Assembly (NCBI RefSeq): GCF_028372415.1
Contig: NC_092879.1
Span: 100,603,828-100,667,827 of the forward strand
Direction: 5' to 3'
DNA: 64,000 bases
From: Notamacropus eugenii
Taxonomy: Eukaryota > Chordata > Mammalia > Diprotodontia > Macropodidae
Part shown: one piece after another, positions 46,426 through 56,100 of the stretch
Layout: each line of letters starts with the position of its first letter
Numbering within the stretch: the first letter of the stretch is position 1
The notes under the pieces: generated by a model
The model's database searches: none
What the model was told of the DNA's origin: nothing
Seen by the model: only the letters and a program-made list of their open reading frames with translations
Translations under genes and position numbers: made by a program

Positions 46426-46790
46426 CAGAGAGACAGAGAGACAGAGAGACAGAGAGACAGAGAGACAGAGAGACAGAGACAGAGACAGAGAGAGACAGAG
46501 GGACAGAGAGACAGAGAAACAGGTTTCAATTTGCATGTTGAGTTAATCAGTTCTCTATATGGGGTGGATACATAGAATTTTTCACCAATAATCCTTTGGA
46601 ATTGTCTTGCATCACCATATTGCTGAGAAGAGCTAAGTCCTTCACAATTGATTATCATACAACATTACTGTTACTGTGCACAGTGTTCTCCTGGTTCTGC
46701 TCACTTCCTTCTGCATCAGTTCATACAAATCTTACCAAGTTTTTCTGATTTTTAGATTTTTGTATGGTTGCAGGGATTGGGATGTTATCT
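46200..46790 (-). mobile_element. L1 LINE 3' fragment interrupted by a microsatellite
   Basis: 'cagttccaaattctttccctccc' before the microsatellite, then 'gaattgtcttgcatcaccatattgctgagaagagc' and 'ctcctggttctgctcacttcc' after it, are contiguous in marsupial L1 3' UTRs. Confidence 0.65.
46372..46521. repeat. (GA)n-(GAGACA)n microsatellite
   Basis: About 46 bases of GA followed by GAGACA units, inside the L1 3' UTR. The open frames are artefacts. Confidence 0.95.
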
Positions 46791-47730
46791 GATTCAACAT
46801 TATTAGTCACAAAATCCTGAAAATCACCCAAATCAATTTCACGTTTTAAAATTTCAGTTAAAGGATACAAAGTAGATGATTCTAATAAATTGAAAAAAAA
46901 TTGAAAATATTTTCATCATTGTTTCTATCAGATAAAAGTTTCATGTGTTGAATTATCTTTTCTAGTACCATATCTAACTGTAACCCTGAATCCTAGGAAC
47001 AGCATTCACTTTGTTATTTTCATTAAGTGGCATGCCTGTAAACTAATGGAATGTCTTTTTTACAGGGGCAGCTAAGTGGCACAGTGGATAGAGATCCAGG
47101 TCTGAAGTCAGGAATATCTGAGTTCAAATCTGACCTCAGACACTTATTAGCTATGGGATCCTAGGCAAGTCACTTAACTTGTTTACCTCAGTTTCTTCAT
47201 CTGTAAAATAGGGATCATAATAACATTGACCTCCCAGGGTTGTTGTAAGGATCAAAAGAAATGAATAATTGTAAAGTGCTTAGCACTGTGCCTGGAACAT
47301 AGTAAGCTACATAAATGTTGTGATAATGATTATTAGACTCTGAATCGAATGAATCCAATATCCAACTCGGGATTCTTGCTTTCTAGAACTAATCTTTCAA
47401 TTTTCCAGAGCTCTTATGGTGTATTCAATGAATTTCAGGCCTTTCTGAACGTTACTTGATCTTGATGGCAAATGTAGTTGAAAGTAATAAAAGTTTGTCA
47501 AGAAAGTTAATCATTAAAGGAAAGTTTTACAATTTTCTAATTTATTTGCCAAACCAGAATGAGAAGAATGAACAAATATGGGCATGGAATGCTGGGTATG
47601 TGCACCACCCTGGAAATAATTCGCAAACTACAGGCACCTCCATTGGCTCCCAGGACTTGACCAATATTAAACGTTTAAATTCCAAGTCTTTTAGCCACAA
47701 TTTCTAGCACAGTCTGAATTTTATTAGGTT
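46791..47730. other. AT-rich unassigned block, split by a SINE
   Basis: The sequence either side of the SINE at 47,064-47,340 is markedly AT-rich compared with its surroundings and is not recognised. It could be a relic of one older mobile element. A frame at 47,456-47,707 has no recognisable domain. Confidence 0.35.
47064..47340 (+). mobile_element. tRNA-headed SINE with MIR-like tail
   Basis: Head GGGGCAGCTAAGTGGCACAG, 'ggcaagtcacttaact', 'tcatctgtaaaatagggat', and the tail 'gcactgtgcctggaacatagtaagc'. Confidence 0.8.
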
Positions 47731-47779
47731 AGATGAAGTCCCAGATGTAGTTCTTCTCCTAGCACCCATTCCAAATGCA

Positions 47780-47970
47780 CTTATTATGTATCATTGGTCA
47801 CTGTGATATATTCTACCCTCCTAGTAGATTGGAGGCTTCCCGAAGGTAGGAAACCCTGAAGGCCTCCCTTTCATGCAAACTCTCTTGTCTCTCTCCCCTA
47901 TTACCCAGCACAGGGCTCTGCATTCAGTAGTTGCATAACAACTGTTGAATTGAACTGACTTGGATCATTG
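47780..47970 (+). repeat. L2-type LINE 3' tail
   Basis: 'tagattggaggcttcccgaaggtagg' and 'cacagggctctgcattcagtag' match the L2 terminal pattern. Confidence 0.5.
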
Positions 47971-48264
47971 ACTATGAGAGCTGGAAGGAACCTAGCCCCT
48001 CCATCAGCACTTCTGACTCCACATGGGCAACAGTAAAAGGTTTCTGAATGTGCAACGACCAAACATTAATTAAAAATCAAACATGTAAGGAATCCGAGGT
48101 GTTTCTGACAGTGCTTGCCCATCCAATCTATCACAACTTTACAGCAGCATGGGTTCTGAACACACAGCATGCGCACTTTGCATTGCACATGCCTTCAGGC
48201 CACACACCACCAACAAATGCTGCCAAAACCCACTAAAAGGGCTCACAAGCCCTGCCCTAGACCA

Positions 48265-48425
48265 TCCCTCTGGCTTTACAGAGGAGGATGTGGCGCACTA
48301 AGAGGTGCTTGGCCTACTTTCTCCTGAGAGCAAATGATCAAACCAGGGATCAAATCCAGGTCACCTGACTCCCAGAGAGGCCTTCCTCTCAGCCTCATGC
48401 TACTTCCTGGCTGAGGAGGAAGGGA
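48265..48425 (-). repeat. MIR-like SINE remnant
   Basis: 'tttacagaggaggatgtggcgcactaagaggtgcttggcc' to 'caggtcacctgactcccagag' reads as an inverted MIR. Confidence 0.45.
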
Positions 48426-49423
48426 CTTCCTCTGGCAGCTTGAGTTTAAGTATTAAACATCTCCCTGTGTAAGCTGGGTAACCAGGATTATGATACACCC
48501 AGATGTTGACAAAGCCTTTAATAATTTAAGATAGAGGGATATGGGCTGGATGATAACACAGATAGGTGAGTTCAAAGCTGGTTGAATTACAGGACCCCAA
48601 AGTGGTCATCACTGGATCGATATCAACTTGGAAGGAAGGTGTCCAGGAGAATGCCCCAGGAATCTGTGCTTGGCCCTCAGATGTTCAACATTTTTATTAA
48701 TCACTTGTATAAAGGCAAAGATGGCGCAAATCTGGAAAGGACGGCTTTGTACCATTGGATGATATTATCAAGATCCCCAAAGATCTGGCCAGCTTAGAGT
48801 AATGGGGCTGGATGGAACGAGATGGTGCTCAATATGGATTAACATTCAATCTGATGCTCGGATGCAGTGAGTTGCCTGTACCTGTGCAGGAGAGGGGAGG
48901 CAGATGACAGGACAACTATGTGAGAATGATTGGGAGGTAGAGTTTTTGCGTTCTGGGAGATTGTAAGAGCCATGTAGGTCACCTGGGTGACATGGAAGCT
49001 AAGAAGATTAGTTGCATCTCAGGCTCTATTGAGAGAGGGAGGTCTAGTATCCAGGCCTAGGGATACGGTTGTCACATTGTCCTTTGCCCTGGTCAGACTG
49101 TGAGCAGCTTGGGGCACCACATTTCAGGAAGGACATTGAAATAACTGAAGAATGACCAAGATGGTGAGGGTGGGGGTAGGCTTGGAAACAATGTCTTCTG
49201 AGGGTTGGTTGAAGGAAATGGGCAAGAGAAGACTCAAGGGGAACATGAGAGCTGTATTGGTGTCTTTGGAGGGCTGCCACATGGAAGGGGGAGCCAGGAA
49301 TAGCACTGGTGGGGATGGGGGCAGAGCTGAAGCTGGATGGCAGGCCAAACTTCCCAACAACTCAACTAAAGTTGTCCAAAAGTGTAATGGGCTGTCTGGG
49401 GAGGTAGTGAGTTCTCTATGACT

Positions 49424-49439
49424 GGAGCCTCCCATTTCT
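49424..49439. repeat. Target-site duplication, left copy
   Basis: TGGAGCCTCCCATTTCT (17 bases counting position 49,423) is repeated exactly at 50,494-50,510, flanking the L1. Confidence 0.9.
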
Positions 49440-50493
49440 TTTTTTTTAAATTAAATTATTTTATTTGGTTTCAGTGTTCTACAATTACTGCCATATATCT
49501 TAGATTTTCCCCCTCCCTCCCCCTCCTTCCTCACTCCCTCCCTGACACAGCATACATTTTATATAGGTTCTACACATACATTCCTATTAAAAATGTTTTC
49601 ATCTTAATCATGTTGCATAGAAGAATTAAAATGAATGGGAGAAACCATAAAACAAAACAAAACAAAACATAATACAAAACAAAATGATCTTCTCCATTCT
49701 GCAATCCAATTCCATAGTTCTTTCTCTGGATATGGAAGGCATTTGCCTTAAGAGACCATTGGGAATTATTTAAGTCCTTTCATTGCTATGAAGTACTAAA
49801 TCTACCAGAAAAACTCCTCGCACACTATGGTTGTTGCTGTGTACCAAGTTCTCCTGGTTCTGCTCCTTTCACTCAGCATCAGTTCATATAAGTCCTTCCA
49901 GGCGTCTCTGCAGTCCTCCTGTTCATCATTTCTTAGAGCACAATAGCATTCCAACACATGCATATACCACAGCTTGTTCAGCCATTCCCCAATGGAGGGG
50001 CATCCCCTTGATTTCCAGTTCTTGGCCACCACAAAGAGAGCTGCTATAAATATTTTTGTACATGTGGAACCCTTTCCCATTTTTATGATCTCTTGGGGGT
50101 ACAGTCCTAGAAACGGTATTGCTTGGTCAAAGGGTATGCACATTTTTGTAGCCCTTTGGGCATAGTTCCAAATTGCTCTCCAGAATGGTTGGATCAGCTC
50201 ACAGCTCCACCAACAATGAATTAGTGTTCCAACTCTCCCAAGTCTTCTCCAACATTTATCATCTTCCTGTTTTGTCATGTCAGCCAATCTGACAGGTGTG
50301 ATCTGGTACCTCAGAGCTGTTTTCATTTGCATCTCTCTAATCCATAGTGATTTAGAGCATTTTTTCATATGGCTATAGATAGCTTTAATTTCTCCCTCTG
50401 AAAACTGCCTGTTCATGTCATTTGACCATTTATCAATTGGGGAATGACAATTCTTGTACATTGGACTCAGTTCTCTATATATTTTAGAAATGA
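49440..50493 (-). mobile_element. Young 5'-truncated L1 LINE (ORF2 C-terminus and 3' UTR)
   Basis: Lies on the minus strand between exact 17-base direct repeats, with a T run (the poly-A tail of the other strand) at the 49,440 end. The ORF2 C-terminal frame (stop at 49,802-49,804) is open for the whole retained length. Visible landmarks: HMKKCSKSLWIREMQMKTALRYQITPVR in two parts, the CCHC-like knuckle CWWSCELIQPFW, IPFLGLYP, FIAALFVVAKNWK and ELMLSE, all as in L1 ORF2. About 1.05 kb remain; the endonuclease and reverse transcriptase are absent, so it is dead on arrival. Confidence 0.92.
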
Positions 50494-50510
50494 TGGAGCC
50501 TCCCATTTCT
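50494..50510. repeat. Target-site duplication, right copy
   Basis: Exact copy of the 17 bases at 49,423-49,439. Confidence 0.9.
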
Positions 50511-50560
50511 GAGGGTTCTATGGAAGGGATGCCAGTATTGATAGAGAGAGAGGTAGGCAT

Positions 50561-51916
50561 GGTGGGGAAACAGTGACTCCTGCTATTTAGGATCTGTGTG
50601 ATCCTGAACAGGTCATTTAGTCTTCACAGGCCTCAGTGTCCTCATCTGTCATCTCAGATCTTGGAACCTCTGAGATCCCTTCCAGCTCTAAGTTCCTGTG
50701 AAGCCCTTTCCCTGGGATGTTTCCTGGGTCCTTGTTGGCTGGGGTTTTTCTTGGCTCCTACAATGACTCGTTTGCTTACTTAGCTGTGGGCCTTTCCCCA
50801 TGGCTTGCCAGGCCTGACTCCTGGGTTCTGCAGACCCATTTCCTGGATCCCTGCTGCTCTTCAATTCTCTCGAGTTTTCCATTCTGACATGGTCACTGAG
50901 AGGTCTGCTTCTTTTCGGAGGCTAGACTTCATCCTGCCCAGCCACTGTCTTCACCTCCGAGAGCCCTGGGGGAGGTAGGCACTGGCCTGCGGAGGAAGAT
51001 TCCAGAAAATTGCCAGCATTGGGATGTCCCTCTAGGTGGGGGCTTGCATACATGTTACTAGCTATTGACAGTCTGATGGAAGAGAGTCCTCTTGTGGTAT
51101 GGGTTGGACTCCCTCAGCCTCCTTTGAGCTTCCAGAGGCTGTGGTTCAAGTTGAGAGAAATAGGGGGCCAGCCAGCCAGCAGCTGTGGGAGTCACTCTGG
51201 CCTACCTGCCCAGCTCCATGTGCTGGCAAGTTCTTTTTCCTTCAAGGCACAGCACAGGGGCCCTTTCCTTCAGGATCTTCCCAGCCAGGCCCAACCCCTG
51301 CTCTAATGCCTTAGGTTAGGCTTGGATCTCTCCTAGGTACTTTGAACCATTTCCATTCTCATGTGGGCATATCTATTCTCCCCCCTCCCTCAGGCAGTCA
51401 GGTCCTTGAGGGTAGGACCTAGTGCCCCTCATCATTTATAGATCCACAGGGCTCAGCATAGTGCCTCTTGCACACAGTGAGTACCCAAGAAATATTGGTG
51501 GCATTGGCCAGAGCCTACTAGGGCAGTAGCAGGGGGTATACAAGTGCCCTTTCAGGCATGTCTGGTCCTGCCTGGGGAGAAGAGACTCTAGCAAGCAGCT
51601 AAGTTCTTGGTATGGACAGACAAGCCCATGGAAAGGATCTGAGTGGGGAAATGGTTCCTAGAAGGTAGAAGAGAGGCCAAGGGTAGCAGTAGCTAGGTGC
51701 CCTGGCATCTCAGAGGGGCTGATCATTTTCAACTGGTCACTGTGCATAAAAGGTGGAGTGCATGTGTGTGTGGTGGGGAGGAAGGGGGGAGCATCCCAGG
51801 CTGGAAAGGACTTGTGCTGCTCCTGTGACCTTGGCTCAGGCTAGGCTTTCTGGAGCCCTGCTTTCCCAGGATCCCTCCTCTGTCCAGCCCTTCCTTTGGC
51901 TGCTCGTGGGGTCTTG
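50561..51916. other. Intergenic sequence 3' of DGAT2L6
   Basis: A MIR-like piece lies at about 50,560-50,700 and an L2 tail at about 51,345-51,500 ('gtccttgagggtaggacc'). No canonical AATAAA for DGAT2L6 was found within about 600 bases of its stop. Confidence 0.45.
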
Positions 51917-53081
51917 TCACCAGATCATCAGCTCCTGGCTCTCAGAGACCCCATATCGGTCCTTGTGCTCATCAAACAGCTTCCGCAGGGCCTTGATGTA
52001 CAGGGCGTGGTATTTGTCCACCATCTCCTGGCTCGGATTCTCTATCTTGGGGATCGGCATGGGCTCCCCAACTGCTTGGGATGTTGGAAACCAAGTATCA
52101 GTCTCCTAGTGAATCCCCTGTTTTTCAGCCTGCAAAGCTGGGCAGCAGGGTCCAGCCAGGGAAGGAGTATGAAGGGGTTAGGGAGTGAGGGCCATCCTCC
52201 CCTCCCCTTTTGGCCCATCCAGGGGACAGGAGTCAAGCCCTGAGGGGTTTGTGGCTGCTAGCTTCAGGGATAGTTTGGGGGTTGGAAGAAAACCTACCAA
52301 CAGTGGTGATGGGCCTGTTGAAAGGCAGAAAGCCCCAGGAGTCCCTGGTGAGGCCGCGGCCATGGAACGTACAAAAATTCAGGCCTAGGATTCTCTTAGA
52401 TACTCTCTGGTACGACCTCTGGATAGACCTCAGCCAGGTGCCATCAGGGAAGATCTTCTGCTTGTGAACTTCATTCTCTCCAAAGGAAAAGGAAGGAACC
52501 AGGTGTGCCCTACCAAGGCAGGGATGGGGTGTGGGTATGGGCTGGTATGAATGAGCCCACAATGGAGACTCCTCCAATGAAGCCTTTCCTAAACCACCAC
52601 CAACAACCCAGCTATTCGAACCCTTTGTCCCTAGCCCTTTCCTCTGGCTCACATTGCTCTGACCCTAGTTCCTGGGCCCTGGGCCCTTTCTAGGACAATA
52701 GGCACTTGCTGCTTCTGTGCTAATTCACACCTCCCCATCTGTCATCAGGGAAGAGACCCTGAAGGGCATCGAGGCCCAAAGAGGGGAAGTGACTGGCTCA
52801 AGGTCACACACTCAGAAGTCTCACCATCCTCTCTACTACGCCATGGCTCTCACTCCCTCACTCAGGACCATGGAATTTACCAGTTGCTCTGTTACTCCAC
52901 AAGGGGGCAGGCTTTGTCTCTCCCAACCAGGTTGTGACCCCTACAGGGGAGGGGGGGGAAGTTGTTCTTATTCTTTTCTGTTCCCTGAAGCAAGGAGCCC
53001 AGAATTCTGTACCCAGCAGGTGTCCTATCAGTACTTAACAAAAACAGAACTTTTGAGACAAAGGAGTGTATTCATGTAAGC

Positions 53082-53129
<48 letters not shown>

Positions 53130-56100
53130 CTGTGTGCATCTCCCAGTTCCACCACTTACTAGCTGTGTGACCTCCTTGTCCCTCAGTTTCTTCATCTGTA
53201 AAAAAGAGGATAAAATTGCCCTATCTACCTTTAATACATATACACCACAATCACACATACACTTGCAGATTGACATCTTTTAGTCTCAGGGCACTCAGGG
53301 TAACAGAGCCAGTATGCTTGACCTTGGACTTCCCGACTCCTGCCATGGTACATAATACCCACACATGTCTGCTAGCGTTTGTGTGTCTAGAGAGTGGGCT
53401 TTGTGTGTATTCCTGGGAATACTCACGTCCATGACTTCATGTGACTGTGTCAAAGTTATGGCCCATCTGCCCATTGGGGCACATGCCACTCTCCCATAGG
53501 AAAAGGAGAGAAGACAGTTATCTCTGCCTCCCCCACCAGGGGGAGCACTAACCAGCCTTTCCTAAGTGCCTGTGATTCACGAGTTAAAGATAGAGGGGCA
53601 GCTTTCCGGTGACCACAGGTCAATTTAGTGAGATCCTGAAGACGTGGATGAAGTGCTTACTGTGCCCAAAGGTTGCCAGGCCACAGCTCTCATCTCATGC
53701 CATGCACTTGAAGAAGGCGCCCCATAACCACGTTTGGTAGAGGAGCAAATCTTGCCTAAGGAACCCGATTTTTGGAAAAAGTTCAGAGGGAAAAGGCTTT
53801 GGTGTGTGCTGGGGGGCTAATGCTTTTTTGGCAAAGATCAAAGGCTTGGTAAGTGTTCTGACCTCTCTGGGCCTCCAGCGTCTCCTCATCCACTCTGCTC
53901 TGTTGGCCCTCTCACCTTGTTTCTCCGCAACCTTCGATGGCACTTCTTCTGTGGGAGAGCCCTGAACCCCATGAGAGCCACTGGTCCCCCTTCACGGAGC
54001 AGACAGCCATCTGGAAGCCCTGGATTTGGTCAGCAAAGGGAGCTGAAGCTCCTCTACTCCTTACATGTGGTGTGCGAAGTGACCTGGGCTAGTCCTCTCC
54101 TGTGTCACGTGACCTTGACCAATGCTATCATCTTCCTCATCGATGACATGATCTCAAGAGTCCCTTCCAACTCTGTCTATGGTCTAATGCGCATGTGTGC
54201 CTGGGAACCTGCTGGCACAGGGACCCTGGGTCTCTACCCAGTCTGAACGAGTCATCTATGCTGAAGGTGATTCTGGGGACCCACCCTGTCTGGAAGGCCA
54301 GCCGCACGAAGCCTTTGCGATTTTTTAGGACGATGATTGGAGTTCCAGGGTGACTCAGGAGGGCTTCAGCAGCCCCTCCCACCACCACAATCGCCGCGTT
54401 CCCTGAGCCCATCTTTGTTAGCAGGTATTTCAAGGCAGAGGGACTCACTGGGCATATGCCTATGGAATCAAGGGCACAGAGTAAAACTGGGAGACTGGTA
54501 CCTGGAGAAGGCACACTCCTGACTCCCTCCTTCTCCTCCTCTCCTCTTTCCTCCCCTCTCCCTCCCTGCTTCTCCTTCCCTCCTTCTCTTCCTCCCTCCT
54601 CCTCCCTCTTCCTTCCCCTCTTCTCTCCTTCTCCTCCTCCCTCCCCCCTCCTCCTTTCCCCCCTCTCTTTCTCTTCTCCTCCTCCCTTCTTTTCCTTCTC
54701 CCTTCCCCTCCCTCCTCCTCCCCTCTTTCCCCCTTCTCCCTCTTACTTCTTTTTCCAACTAGGCACCCTCTGCCCCCATAACCTAGGCCAGTTCCCATTC
54801 AGTAGCTGGGTTATGGGGCAGGGGAAGGGGCCAGCACAGGCCCCTCAAGGGTGGAGGCGACACTGCTGGACCCCCAGCTCATGGTACTTTTGAGTTGCCA
54901 ATTCCACTCCACCACTCTTGAGGTAAGTCCCTCCTGCCCCAGTCCTGCTCCCTTCAGCCTAGGAGCCATAGCCCTTTCTGAACCAGCTCAGCCCTGCTGG
55001 GTCCTGCAGTGGGATAGGCCTGATCTTGAACAAGCTGTGCCAAGTGTTTGCCTGTCTAAAGGTGCCATCATTCAGGCCCCTGACCTCCTTTTCAAGGGCA
55101 AGTCAGTGCTAGCACAGAGAAAGGACCAGAGACCAGGGAACTAAGAGAGCAGCCTGGCCCAGGGCCTTGATGTAAGCGCAAGAGAGATTTCAACACTCCT
55201 GGTGGCAAGCCTGGCTGTGGGTTAGATGTGACATCCAACAGAAAGTTCATACAGTTTCTCCTTCTTGCCCCACTGCCACCTCCCAATTTGACCTTCTTAC
55301 CTGTCAGTTTCAGACCACAGAGACCTATTTCTAGGTCTCAGGCCCTCCAGAAAAGCACCTTAGGGTGCTAGTTCAGCCAGTTAGCCCAGCCCCAAGGACC
55401 TAGACCTTCTACTTGGGGCTGATTAATGCTATTGGTACAAAAGGGAGTAGGGATATTTGCTACCCCCCTCCCCCCAGTACAGGGCCTTTGCTTTCTCTCT
55501 GGTGGGAAAGTCTCCCTCCTACCCTCAACTCCTTTACCCCTAAGACAAAGACTGGGATATGACCCAGGGATGAAGGCTGGGCCAGATTGTGCTAGCTGGT
55601 CTTATAGGCAGGGGTAGGGTTAAGGAAGCTCCAGACTCACTCACCCTTTGCCATCACATAGTCCCGGACAATTGGGATCCAGAAGATCCCTTCCAAGGTG
55701 GCAAGAGATGGGGTGATCCCAGGAAAAATCCGAGAAAAGCCAGTGGACTCTGTGCCAAAGTTGCAAAAGAGCCCATAGGAGAGGATCCCATGGGGGTGGG
55801 CAGCAATGATATAGTTGTGATTCGGAGAGAGCTCACAAGTCTTCACCAGCTGTCAGGGGGAGAGAGAAGGGCAAGAAGCCAAGAAGGGCCTGGCTGGGGA
55901 TCCCCCTCAGGGTCATGCAAGACTCCTGCCTCTCATGTGCCCCAATCAGTTGCCAAATCTTAGCATTTCTTTCTCTACAACATCTGCTTCTCTACATTGG
56001 CCCTAGACCAGGCCCCCCATCCCCTCTAGCCTTCTAATTGGTCTCTCTAATTCTGCCTCAAGTCTGCCCACTCCAATCCATTGCACATTCAGTTGCCAAA

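Larger units (their letters stand above)
48490..50560 (+). mobile_element. CR1/L3-type LINE, split by a young L1
   Basis: The reverse-transcriptase pattern QESVLGPQMFNIFINHL (about 48,650-48,710) corresponds to the conserved QGSVLGPxLFNIFINDL of CR1-group LINEs. 3' blocks continue to 49,439 ('aagttgtccaaaagtgtaatgggctg') and resume after the L1 at 50,494. Confidence 0.75.
52510..54284. other. DGAT2L6 intron 5
   Basis: Contains MIR-like pieces at about 52,720-52,850 (minus) and 53,140-53,225 (plus), a (TG)n run at 53,084-53,129, and CTCF-like motifs at 52,897 and 53,533. Nothing else recognised. Confidence 0.5.

Noticed and set aside
49802-50560. 252-codon minus-strand open frame as a possible host gene
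   Set aside because: It is the C-terminus of L1 ORF2 within a 5'-truncated L1 with target duplications.
31250-51900. A lost third DGAT2-family paralogue between AWAT1 and DGAT2L6
   Set aside because: I looked for HPHG, GRRS/NW and GEPxPxPKIE-type exon text on the minus strand and found none outside the two genes.
54460-54798. Glu/Arg/Gly-rich frames on the minus strand
   Set aside because: They come from the polypyrimidine tract in DGAT2L6 intron 4.
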